A stretch of DNA of 6,619 nucleotides from VGWB01 sp964614245 (GCA_964614245.1 CAZTKU010000161.1:1-6619), one strand, 5' to 3'; shown: positions 1 to 5,663, counted from the stretch's first letter. A program made the numbers and translations. The notes: a model not told the origin generated them from the letters alone.

Positions 1-543
1 ATCACAGAGACGGATGCCGAGATCCTCTGCGACCTTCCGGCTGATGGCAGCGTACTCCTCGAGCATCGCGTCTTGCGGATTCGTTCCATCATACTTCTCC
101 CCGATAACACTTGGAGTGCAAAGGACGACCCTGGCGTCGGCGTACTGAATTCTCGCGATTATCTCCCGCAAGCTGCTTTCGTACCGATCCTTCGGCGTCC
201 CCTGGAGATCCTTCAACGCCCAGTGCCACACGTCGTTGATGCCGATGTAGATGACAACGACGTTGGGTTTCTCATCCAGTACGTCTCGGCCGAGCCTGTT
301 CAACAGGTCGGTCACCTTGTCGCCGCTGATCCCTGCACCGATGACCTCGACGCCGAGATCCGGATGGCGGTTGCTGAGCTCTGCTTTGATCAGCGTTACG
401 TAGCCATTGGGCAGCACCCCCAATTCGGTGATCGAGTCGCCGAAGAAGACGATCCGGTCGCCTGAGCGAAGTGCTATTCCGGTCGAGCAGCCAACGAGCA
501 GCGCCAGGGCAAAGAGCAGGAGTACGGCTTTCCTCTGATTCAT
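1..543 (-). CDS. SGNH/GDSL-family hydrolase lipoprotein (C-terminus cut by window edge)
   Basis: The first 181 residues of a secreted or membrane-anchored esterase/lipase-like enzyme are present, and the frame is still open at base 1. A lipoprotein signal is visible: a short basic start (MNQRKAV), a hydrophobic stretch at residues 7-17, then the lipobox LVGC with the lipidated Cys at 19. SGNH blocks follow in order: GDSITE at 35-40 (nucleophile Ser37), GAGISG at 69-74 (oxyanion Gly) and GIND at 101-104 (Asn103). Block V (DxxH, with the catalytic Asp and His) should lie just beyond the left edge, so catalytic completeness cannot be judged. Such enzymes hydrolyse acyl or acetyl esters of carbohydrates or lipids; the substrate is not predictable here. 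The ATG at 543 is chosen because the signal peptide begins there, although the upstream Shine-Dalgarno is weak. A 243-base gap separates it from the MOSC gene, so it probably has its own promoter. Confidence 0.9.
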   Translation of the reverse strand, partial: MNQRKAVLLLFALALLVGCSTGIALRSGDRIVFFGDSITELGVLPNGYVTLIKAELSNRHPDLGVEVIGAGISGDKVTDLLNRLGRDVLDEKPNVVVIYIGINDVWHWALKDLQGTPKDRYESSLREIIARIQYADARVVLCTPSVIGEKYDGTNPQDAMLEEYAAISRKVAEDLGIRLCD

Positions 544-599
544 AGTCTCGATGTGTCTAATTTGGTCGCAGAGCATTTTCACTCTCGTTCACGTCGGTA

Positions 600-617
600 T
601 CAGCAGGGAACTGCTGA
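600..617 (-). repeat. perfect 7-bp inverted repeat with GGAA/TTCC loop
   Basis: Arms TCAGCAG (600-606) and CTGCTGA (611-617) are perfectly complementary around a four-base loop. It lies 57 bases upstream of the lipoprotein start codon, so it could be an operator for a dimeric regulator or a hairpin in the 5' leader. There is no T-run on either side, so it is not a standard intrinsic terminator. Confidence 0.45.
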
Positions 618-713
618 CACAGAATGTCCCTCCACGTCAAGGAGGCTGTCGTTCGCGCCCTCGGCAGCTCTCTGCTCACAGTAGAGGTTTTTTTCCTCAA
701 ACTCAATTTGGCC

Positions 714-740
714 TTTTCAAGTGCGAAAGCAATTTGAAAA
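714..740 (-). repeat. A/T-rich hairpin downstream of the MOSC gene
   Basis: Arms TTTTCAA (714-720) and TTGAAAA (734-740) pair perfectly. Inside, TGC (722-724) and GCA (729-731) can pair around GAAA (725-728). It begins about 46 bases past the MOSC stop codon on the transcribed strand. It may mark the 3' end of the upstream operon, but the transcribed strand has A-rich rather than U-rich sequence after it, so a classical terminator is not supported. Confidence 0.35.
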
Positions 741-786
741 ACACCTCGATGTGCAAAAGGAGGAATGGGGCGAGGAGGATGAGAAC

Positions 787-1587
787 CTAGCGCCGACTGA
801 TGATCTCAATGTGATCGCCGACAGTGAGGGTTCCCTTGCTCAAATGGATGACATTCTGGCCAAAATAGATCTTGCCATCACGTGAACGGTAGGTCGAGAG
901 GGTACGAATCGGCTCTTTTCCCTGGATGCCGGTGCTCTGATCGACAGTCGGGACCGTGCAGCGCGAACAAGGCTTCCCGATCTGTATCGCGATCGCGCCT
1001 ATGCAGATTCCCTGCCATTCGTCTTCTTCGTACGGCGAACACCCTCGGACAACGAGATTTGGCCGAAAGCGATTCATGGGGACCGGCGTGTCGAGACGGC
1101 TGTTCAGGTCGCTGAGTGAAGCTTCAGAGATGAGCAGCAAGGGAAAGGAGTCCGCGAAGCTCATCTGAGACTGGCCGTACTTGGGATTGACGAGGCGGAT
1201 TGCGCCTTCAGGCATGGAGACGAGGTTGCAGGGGAAACCGAGAAACTGAGAAAACCATGAGCTTGCATCATCTCCTGCAGAGTGTGCTTCGACGACATCG
1301 TCCCATACCCTTACGCGGAGTGTTTCCGGGTTCTTCAGCCGAAAGGGAACCTCCAGGTCCTTCATAGCGGGTCCACGCACAACAAGGCTTTCTGGTGCAA
1401 GTTCAACCGAGATCAGCGCCATCCTCGGAAACTTGCGCTGAGTGAGAAAGGAGTTCTGCCCGTCCACCACCATCCATCGGCGGTCGTGCTGGAGACCCCG
1501 ATCATCAAGCTGTCCGGTGGTCAGCGAGACTCCACCCGCGGATTTAATGGGGTAGATGTACAACCCGCTCAGAGTAAGGGGATTCAC
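787..1587 (-). CDS. MOSC-domain protein (mARC/YcbX-like molybdenum-cofactor-binding oxidoreductase)
   Basis: The 266-residue protein has the two-part layout of the YcbX/mARC group. An N-terminal MOSC beta-barrel domain (about residues 4-120) carries PIKS at 13-16 and DRRWMVVD at 35-42. The MOSC domain proper (about 130-262) carries FADSFPLLLIS at 144-154, MNRFRPNLVV at 171-180 and PCSRC at 206-210. In mARC the Cys of the RC motif ligates molybdenum; the equivalent here is Cys210. Known relatives reduce N-hydroxylated compounds using the cofactor. The C-terminal ferredoxin domain of E. coli YcbX is absent, so a separate electron donor would be needed; none is encoded nearby. Translation starts at a GTG only two codons after the ankyrin stop, without a clear Shine-Dalgarno. 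An in-frame TGA at 1594-1596 rules out an upstream start. Coupled re-initiation is likely. The substrate is unknown. Confidence 0.9.
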   Translation of the reverse strand: MNPLTLSGLYIYPIKSAGGVSLTTGQLDDRGLQHDRRWMVVDGQNSFLTQRKFPRMALISVELAPESLVVRGPAMKDLEVPFRLKNPETLRVRVWDDVVEAHSAGDDASSWFSQFLGFPCNLVSMPEGAIRLVNPKYGQSQMSFADSFPLLLISEASLSDLNSRLDTPVPMNRFRPNLVVRGCSPYEEDEWQGICIGAIAIQIGKPCSRCTVPTVDQSTGIQGKEPIRTLSTYRSRDGKIYFGQNVIHLSKGTLTVGDHIEIISRR

Positions 1588-1593
1588 AATGAA

Positions 1594-2253
1594 TCAGGGA
1601 CGTTGAAGAAGTCCAGCTATCGCTGTATAGCCTCTTTCCACGGCCAGATCATAGGCCGTTTTGAGTTCATTGTCTCTCATGGAGGTGTCAACACCGCGGC
1701 CAACGAGATTCTTGACGATGGACTCTAATCCGTTTGCTGCGGCGTAGTGGAGCGGTGTGTAACCCGACGACTGCTTCATGGTTACGTCAGCGCCGCAGTC
1801 GATGAGGAGTTGAGCGACTGCAGCATTGTTTGGATTGGCAAGTGCGGAGTGAAGGGGAGTCACACGCTGTTCATTCTTCGAAACAGCGTTGATGTTTGCT
1901 CCCTTGCTGAGAAGGACGTGGGCGATGTTGACCCGACCGAAGAAAACCGCCAGGTGCAGAGGGGTCCAGCCATCGGGCGAGAAGGAATTCAGGGAGCTCG
2001 GGTCGTTGTGCAATAGTTGTTCGACGCGATCCTGCGTGCCGGTTGCTGCTGCCTCGAAGATATCCAGCCGGGCGCCGCGATCGATAAGGAGCTTCGCGAT
2101 TTCATTCTTCCCGTTATACACTGAAAACAGAACAGCCGAAAGTCCTGCCTCGTTTCTCGCGTTGATGAGTTCGGTGTGCGCGGAGACCAGCTCGCGAACC
2201 TTGTCGGCGTGGCCGTCTCGGATTGCTGAGAAGAGATCTCGTTCAGCCGTCAT
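1594..2253 (-). CDS. ankyrin-repeat protein
   Basis: This 219-residue protein consists almost entirely of ankyrin repeats. I count about seven: residues 4-33, 34-64, 65-92, 93-125, 126-160, 161-193 and a degenerate C-terminal cap at 194-219. The clearest consensus pieces are GWTPLHLAVFFG (95-106), VTPLHSAL (131-138) and GYTPLHYAAANG (164-175). There is no signal peptide or membrane segment, so a cytoplasmic protein-binding role is expected; the partner is unknown. The frame is open back to an ATG at 2373, but that would overlap the metallophosphoesterase by 82 bases with non-ankyrin residues. The ATG at 2253 has GGAG (complement of 2260-2263) six bases upstream and begins exactly where the fold begins. 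It starts 38 bases after the metallophosphoesterase stop and ends 6 bases before the MOSC start, fitting one operon. Confidence 0.9.
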   Translation of the reverse strand: MTAERDLFSAIRDGHADKVRELVSAHTELINARNEAGLSAVLFSVYNGKNEIAKLLIDRGARLDIFEAAATGTQDRVEQLLHNDPSSLNSFSPDGWTPLHLAVFFGRVNIAHVLLSKGANINAVSKNEQRVTPLHSALANPNNAAVAQLLIDCGADVTMKQSSGYTPLHYAAANGLESIVKNLVGRGVDTSMRDNELKTAYDLAVERGYTAIAGLLQRP

Positions 2254-2291
2254 GGGTTGCTCCACAGATGAATAACCTTCGGGCAAAAAAA

Positions 2292-3464
2292 TCAGGATGA
2301 ACCGTTCTTCCCAAAGCTGAGCTTGATGTTGATGATTTCCGGGGTGTTGCCGAGTCGCACAGGAGGCCCCCACGTTCCGACGCCGCTGGAAACATATACA
2401 TGCGTTTGGCCCTTCTTCTTGTAACCCCAGCTGACTTCATAAACTGCCTTCGTGATGAGGTGGAACGGCCAGATCTGACCGTGATGGGTGTGACCTGAAA
2501 GCTGCAGATCCGCGCCCTGATCTGCAGCCTCATCGAGACCGATTGGCTGATGATCCATCACTATGATCGGCTGCTGTTTGTCAACATCAACCATTAATTC
2601 GCTCAACGGCCTTCGCGTTTTGCGCAAGAACTGCGTGATGCTCCGATCCTCTCGTCCCACGATGAAGAGCGTACCGTTGAGCCTGACGGTTGAATCCCGC
2701 AGGACGGTGATGTTGTGGTCGGTAAGATACTTACAGGCCTCCTCCGCACCCCCAATATACTCGTGGTTACCCGTAATTGCAAAGACACCCATCCTCGACC
2801 GAATCATTTTCAGCTTCTCACCCAGATTCTGTTTGATCACCGGGCCCAGGTCTTCATCGACGATATCGCCGGGGAGAAGGACGAGATCGGGATCCAGCCG
2901 ATTGATCGTATCGACGATTGCATCCAGGCGTTTCGCGCCGATGATGGTGCCGAGGTGGATATCGGAGGCGACGACGAGGTTGAGCGACTCGACAGATTCG
3001 ACGCTCTTGGGAATGTTGAGGTTGAGAACCCTGACGCGTGGCGCCCGCGCGTTCAGGTAGCCGGCAACCAGCGCGATGGCGACGACAACGACAGTGCCCA
3101 GGGCGATGACCTGCCTTGTCCGATCATAGTTCTGGGTGATGAATGAGGGAAACCACGGAATGATGTAGTTGGTCAGGCGCAGCACATCAATGATGAGTGC
3201 CACAAGCGTGAAATATGCAAACGCGGCAAACCAGAAGCTGCCCACCCAGACAAGAACTGTGCTAAACGGAGTGATGGCCACCCTTTCGAGGAATCTGGCC
3301 GCGAAGAAGGAAAGTGCAAGAATCCAAAAAATCACCAGGAACGGCATGCGGAAAGGAGAATCAGGCGGGATGCTCTGCCATCCGCGGAGAAAGACATAGA
3401 AGTTGATCAGCCCGTACAGGATGAAGAAAATAGCGAAGAAGATAACGAAATTGAGTTTGCTCAT
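2292..3464 (-). CDS. membrane-anchored calcineurin-like metallophosphoesterase
   Basis: This 390-residue protein has four predicted membrane helices at about residues 5-27, 41-59, 67-95 and 117-138, followed by a phosphoesterase domain (about 160-385). All the usual metal-site motifs are present: DIH at 168-170, GD at 199-200, GNHE at 232-235, the His of MDHQP (305) and GHTHH at 324-328. It therefore looks catalytically intact. The domain resembles the YaeI/YkuE group of membrane-associated phosphodiesterases, and a lipid or nucleotide-sugar phosphoester is plausible. The LpxG-type lipid A hydrolases have a similar plan, but that identity is speculation. The ATG at 3464 has AGGGAG (complement of 3472-3477) seven bases upstream. 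That site lies inside a REP-like hairpin. The stop is followed at once by seven T on the transcribed strand. The ankyrin gene follows after 38 bases. Confidence 0.93.
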   Translation of the reverse strand: MSKLNFVIFFAIFFILYGLINFYVFLRGWQSIPPDSPFRMPFLVIFWILALSFFAARFLERVAITPFSTVLVWVGSFWFAAFAYFTLVALIIDVLRLTNYIIPWFPSFITQNYDRTRQVIALGTVVVVAIALVAGYLNARAPRVRVLNLNIPKSVESVESLNLVVASDIHLGTIIGAKRLDAIVDTINRLDPDLVLLPGDIVDEDLGPVIKQNLGEKLKMIRSRMGVFAITGNHEYIGGAEEACKYLTDHNITVLRDSTVRLNGTLFIVGREDRSITQFLRKTRRPLSELMVDVDKQQPIIVMDHQPIGLDEAADQGADLQLSGHTHHGQIWPFHLITKAVYEVSWGYKKKGQTHVYVSSGVGTWGPPVRLGNTPEIINIKLSFGKNGSS

Positions 3465-3473
3465 GGCGTTGCT

Positions 3474-3539
3474 CCCTCTCCGCTTGGGAAAGGGCCAGGC
3501 TGTGGCCTGAGCGAGGTGAGTCCCAACGTTTCATGGGAC
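3474..3539. repeat. REP-like palindromic cluster (three hairpins)
   Basis: Three hairpins sit in the 112-base gap between the DinB-like and metallophosphoesterase genes. The first has arms CCCTCTCC (3474-3481) and GGAAAGGG (3487-3494) with one mismatch. The second has CAGGC (3496-3500) and GCCTG (3505-3509) around TGTG. The third has GTCCCA (3520-3525) and TGGGAC (3534-3539). The CCCTCTCC...GGGAAAGGGCC pattern resembles a widespread class of bacterial extragenic palindromes. Only one copy is in this window, so its repetitive nature cannot be shown here. The 3' arm of the first hairpin, as transcribed, contains part of the Shine-Dalgarno of the metallophosphoesterase gene. Confidence 0.55.
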
Positions 3540-3576
3540 GTACGAAGTAGAAGGAGCGAGGTCATTGACGCGACTG

Positions 3577-4059
3577 TCACCTCATCAAACGCTTCAACAA
3601 TTGAATCTGACCTGCGTGATAGAGATCGTGCGCCGCGATGCCGTAGATGATGCGAGCATTGCTCACCGTGCTGCCGGGCGGCACAACCTTGAGATCGGAT
3701 CGCTTCAGGCCCGCGATCGCATCTCGCATGCTTCGATGGCAAGTCCCGAGCAGCTTGATGTCCTCCCGCCACGCTTTTTCAGCTAATGTTGCCGGCCGGA
3801 CAAACCAGTTGCTGCCCTTAAGTGGAAACGACCCTCGCTTCTCGCCGAGCATTCTCCGTCTCACGGCATATTTCCAGTATGCGCAGTGCACGACGATCTC
3901 CCAAATGTTGTGGCGTCTTGGGGATGGTCGCCATGCCGCTTCTTTGGGGCTCAGGCCGCGTATCGATCCCCGCAAGTTTGGGCCGTGCCATGCTTTCTTC
4001 TCGTACGCCTCATCGAGAAAGTGGAGAAGCAGCTCCACTTCAGGCGGTCGTTTTCTCAT
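3577..4059 (-). CDS. DinB-like (DinB/DfsB four-helix) protein
   Basis: This 160-residue protein fits the DinB-like fold, a four-helix bundle that holds a divalent metal with three His. The triad is visible as His58 (in NIWEIVVHCAYW, 51-62) and His144 and His148 (in AAHDLYHAGQ, 142-151). The length is typical of the family and there is no signal peptide. Some relatives are thiol-dependent S-transferases (bacillithiol or mycothiol linked) and many have no known role, so a specific reaction cannot be assigned; despite the name, it is unrelated to DNA polymerase IV. The ATG at 4057-4059 has AGGAG four to five bases upstream. The gene is separated by 122 bases with two hairpins from THX and by 112 bases with REP-like hairpins from the metallophosphoesterase, so it may be a separate unit. 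Confidence 0.85.
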   Translation of the reverse strand: MRKRPPEVELLLHFLDEAYEKKAWHGPNLRGSIRGLSPKEAAWRPSPRRHNIWEIVVHCAYWKYAVRRRMLGEKRGSFPLKGSNWFVRPATLAEKAWREDIKLLGTCHRSMRDAIAGLKRSDLKVVPPGSTVSNARIIYGIAAHDLYHAGQIQLLKRLMR

Positions 4060-4096
4060 GGGTGCTCCTGGTCAAAGAAAGGATGAACGTGCCTCT

Positions 4097-4122
4097 CGCG
4101 GCGGGATCCCCCGTCTGCCGCG
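4097..4122. repeat. GC-rich hairpin between THX and the DinB-like gene
   Basis: Arms CGCGGC (4097-4102) and GCCGCG (4117-4122) pair perfectly, with the small palindrome GGGATCCC (4103-4110) inside. It sits 37 bases upstream of the DinB-like start codon. There is no T-run in the direction of transcription. It may be a second structural barrier after THX or a leader hairpin of the DinB-like gene. Confidence 0.35.
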
Positions 4123-4149
4123 CGGTGAGTTAGGACTTCTGATTGAGAA

Positions 4150-4175
4150 CTCCCCAGGCAGGCGCAAGGGGGGAG
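4150..4175 (-). terminator. possible weak terminator hairpin after THX
   Basis: Arms CTCCCC (4150-4155) and GGGGAG (4170-4175) form a strong six-pair GC stem beginning seven bases after the THX stop codon. On the transcribed strand it is followed by TTCTCAATC rather than a run of T, so intrinsic termination would be inefficient at best. Its position suggests a role in 3'-end formation or transcript protection. Confidence 0.3.
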
Positions 4176-4181
4176 AACGAA

Positions 4182-4313
4182 CTATACTTCCTTCTGCTCG
4201 GCAGGTTTTGGCTTCTGGGGTTGATGCAGCTTCTTCTTCCTGCGTGGGCGAGTTTTGCCGAAGGTGCCACGATAGATTTTGCCGCGCCGAGATCGCTTAT
4301 CTCCTTTGCCCAT
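4182..4313 (-). CDS. thx: 30S ribosomal protein THX (bTHX/S31 family)
   Basis: This 43-codon gene encodes a very basic peptide beginning MGKGDKRSRRGKIYRG, then TFGKTRPRRKKK to residue 28. That is the signature of the small ribosomal protein THX, first known from Thermus, where it sits in the head of the 30S subunit among rRNA helices and stabilises it. The Gly/Lys/Arg-rich core (residues 2-28) matches the family closely. The last 15 residues (LHQPQKPKPAEQKEV) form an extra tail, so the protein is longer than the 26-residue mature Thermus form I recall. The start is firm: AAGGAGG lies six bases before the ATG, the best ribosome binding site in the window, as expected for a highly made ribosomal protein. 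A possible promoter and a long hairpin precede it. Overlapping longer frames are shadows. Confidence 0.93.
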   Translation of the reverse strand: MGKGDKRSRRGKIYRGTFGKTRPRRKKKLHQPQKPKPAEQKEV

Positions 4314-4319
4314 GAAGCT

Positions 4320-4326
4320 CCTCCTT
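4320..4326 (-). promoter_or_regulatory. strong Shine-Dalgarno of THX
   Basis: The transcribed strand reads AAGGAGG, then AGCTTC, then ATG. This is a near-perfect match to the anti-Shine-Dalgarno at ideal spacing, and it fixes the start of the 43-codon THX gene. Confidence 0.9.
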
Positions 4327-4361
4327 GGTCTGAATGGTTGTGTTGAACTTGACAGTTGAGA

Positions 4362-4395
4362 GGCACGTACTTCCTTGGTTCTGGAAAAGCGTGCC
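4362..4395 (-). repeat. long leader hairpin upstream of THX
   Basis: Outer arms GGCACG (4362-4367) and CGTGCC (4390-4395) pair perfectly. Inner arms TTCC (4371-4374) and GGAA (4383-4386) extend the stem around an eight-base loop. It lies in the 112-base gap between the phosphatase stop and the THX start, ending about 48 bases before the THX start codon. It has no T-run after it. It could be a leader structure controlling THX or a transcript 3'-end of the phosphatase gene. Confidence 0.4.
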
Positions 4396-4399
4396 GTCT

Positions 4400-4428
4400 A
4401 ATTTACAGAAATTGAGGGTAAAGTTCTA
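4400..4428 (-). promoter_or_regulatory. possible sigma-70-like promoter for THX
   Basis: On the minus strand TAGAAC (complement of 4423-4428) and TAAATT (complement of 4400-4405) are 17 bases apart. They match the -35 consensus at three of six and the -10 consensus at four of six positions. The -35 overlaps the stop codon of the phosphatase gene. A ribosomal-protein gene is likely to have its own promoter here, but the match is weak. Confidence 0.2.
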
Positions 4429-5517
4429 GAGGCGCCTGAGAATGGCGATGGAAAGGTCATCGTTCGCTCGCGCTTCTCCGACAAAGCGATCAATCTCCGC
4501 TACCAGTTGCTCTCCAAAGCGTTCCACGGGAAGGCTCGAGAGTTGAGACGCCAAGTCCAGAAGACGCTGCTCTCCGAAGAAGGTGCCCTCTTCGTTCCGC
4601 GCCTCCGTGAGGCCATCAGAATAGACAAGAAAGACGTTGTCTTTCTGAAGTTCGAAGCGCTGCTCCGTGAACTGGGCAGAAGGCAGGATCCCTAATGCCA
4701 CGCCCCCTTTTTCGGATTTCTCAACTTGCGTTCCTCGAAGAAGAAGCGGTGGAAGGTGTCCTGCGTTGACGGCACGAATAAGACCTGAGTCAGGCTGGAT
4801 TTCGAGGTAGAAGATCGAGGCGAAGAGATTCGGCAGGCTGTCACGGCAGAAGATCTGGTTCAGTTTTGCCGTGAGCTCACCGAGTGTCGTGAACTCCGGT
4901 GCGAGCGCCCGAAGCGATGCCTGGAGTTTTGCAGAAAGGAGAGCTGCTCTCAGCCCCTTGCCTGCGATGTCCCCCACCGCCACGCCAAACCTGGCGTCGG
5001 TGATCCGCACGAACTCCACGCGCTCACCGCCGACCTCATTTGCCGATCGCGTGAACAGCCAAATGTTCCACCCCGGCACTTGCGGCGTTCTCTCGGGCAT
5101 GAGCGCATTCTGCACGACGCGACCCGCTTCGAGTTCCTTCTGTGCTACCAGCTTATCCTTCAGCTCGAGCATGAGAACAAACAGAAGAACCAGGCCTCCA
5201 ATGACGTAGTAGTGTTGCTCGGCGCCCCCGACATTTGAGCGGAACACTAGCAGGACAATCCCAAGAACCACCAGAAGCCGTCTCGCGGGTGTGAGTTTAA
5301 GGATCAGGCTCCTCAGCAGCCACCATGCAATATAGAACGGCTGCTTCGCGCGGCCCATCTCCTTGAGTCGCTTCTGGCGTTCTTCGGCGAGCATGAATTC
5401 CTTCAGCTCCTTGAAGTCGCGTCGAATCGTCCGGGGGAAATCGGCGCTCTGGAGATCCTCCTTCAACACATTGAAGATCTTCCGCTCGCTCTCGGAATGT
5501 GAACTCTCAGTTGTCAT
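4426..5517 (-). CDS. membrane-tethered PP2C/SpoIIE-family (RsbU-like) serine/threonine phosphatase
   Basis: The 363-residue protein has a charged cytoplasmic N-terminal helix region (1-75) and two membrane helices (about 80-93 and 103-118). A linker of the type common before SpoIIE domains follows (KELEAGRVVQNALMPERTPQ, 127-146), then the phosphatase domain (147-363). Metal-site motifs are GDIAGKG at 182-188 (Asp183), SDGLTEA at 300-306 (Asp301) and ANDDLS at 351-356 (Asp353/354); NAGHLPP at 251-257 is also typical. The usual GGDxxD motif reads GGERVE at 163-168, so both Asp are replaced by Glu. Relatives dephosphorylate anti-sigma-factor antagonists in partner-switching stress or development pathways; no such partner is encoded here. 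The ATG at 5517 is the only upstream choice, because an in-frame TGA lies at 5530-5532, but there is no evident Shine-Dalgarno. The overall sequence recalls acidobacterial phosphatases. Confidence 0.92.
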   Translation of the reverse strand: MTTESSHSESERKIFNVLKEDLQSADFPRTIRRDFKELKEFMLAEERQKRLKEMGRAKQPFYIAWWLLRSLILKLTPARRLLVVLGIVLLVFRSNVGGAEQHYYVIGGLVLLFVLMLELKDKLVAQKELEAGRVVQNALMPERTPQVPGWNIWLFTRSANEVGGERVEFVRITDARFGVAVGDIAGKGLRAALLSAKLQASLRALAPEFTTLGELTAKLNQIFCRDSLPNLFASIFYLEIQPDSGLIRAVNAGHLPPLLLRGTQVEKSEKGGVALGILPSAQFTEQRFELQKDNVFLVYSDGLTEARNEEGTFFGEQRLLDLASQLSSLPVERFGEQLVAEIDRFVGEARANDDLSIAILRRL

Positions 5518-5663
5518 CGTTGTCGATTGTCAGCTTGACGTTTCGCGTGCACATATTAGGACGAGATTTTGGTGGGAAAGTTATAGAGATTCTCAAATCT
5601 AGCTCTACTGTTGGTGTCGCCCAGGCGTCGAGGGACAGGATCCCGTCTGTCTGGGGCACTGTT
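5518..5663. other. gap between M50-like and phosphatase genes, with dyads
   Basis: This gap contains a dyad AGATT (5587-5591)/AATCT (5596-5600), adjacent to the minus-strand hexamer TATAAC (complement of 5580-5585). That hexamer matches the -10 consensus at five positions but lacks a good -35. A second structure pairs CCCAG (5620-5624) with CTGGG (5651-5655) and GACAG (5634-5638) with CTGTC (5647-5651); these share one base and are partly alternative. It lies just after the M50-like stop and lacks a T-run. The phosphatase promoter is presumably here, but I cannot fix it. Confidence 0.35.

Larger units (their letters stand above)
544..786. other. intergenic region with two hairpins, no convincing gene
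   Basis: This gap lies between the end of the MOSC gene and the start of the SGNH lipoprotein gene. It is locally richer in A and T (690-740) than the flanking genes. It contains a compact inverted repeat at 600-617 and a second one at 714-740, described separately. I could not place a good -35/-10 pair for the lipoprotein gene, and no reading frame in either orientation resembles a known protein. Confidence 0.6.

Noticed and set aside
557..706. 49-residue minus-strand frame from a TTG with AAAAGG upstream
   Set aside because: It needs a rare start codon, has no recognisable sequence and spans the 600-617 hairpin. It is not supportable without conservation data.
551..790. 79-codon plus-strand frame in the gap before the lipoprotein gene
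   Set aside because: It has no Shine-Dalgarno, no known motif and opposite orientation to all neighbours; it looks like chance.
2285..2294. Seven-T run right after the metallophosphoesterase stop as an intrinsic terminator
   Set aside because: Only a very short GAA/TTC pairing precedes it, with no stable GC stem, and the ankyrin gene with its own ribosome binding site follows at once.
2254..2373. A longer ankyrin protein starting at an ATG at 2373
   Set aside because: The extra 40 residues overlap the end of the metallophosphoesterase gene and do not look like ankyrin sequence. The ATG at 2253 has a proper Shine-Dalgarno and coincides with the start of the fold.
3461..3772. 103-codon minus-strand frame ending in a PQPGPFPSGEG-like sequence
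   Set aside because: The ending is the translation of the REP-like palindrome, and the rest is an out-of-frame reading of the DinB-like gene.
3577..4059. Reading the DinB-like protein as DNA polymerase IV (dinB)
   Set aside because: The 160-residue length and the His58/His144/His148 triad fit the four-helix DinB-like fold, which only shares the name.
3647..4315. 222-codon plus-strand reading frame
   Set aside because: It runs antisense across the DinB-like gene and THX, has no recognisable domain, and its product is rich in Arg and Ser as expected of an antisense shadow.
4130..4366. 78-codon minus-strand reading frame overlapping THX in another frame
   Set aside because: Its composition is unlike a protein family, and the same bases encode THX with a strong ribosome binding site in a different frame.
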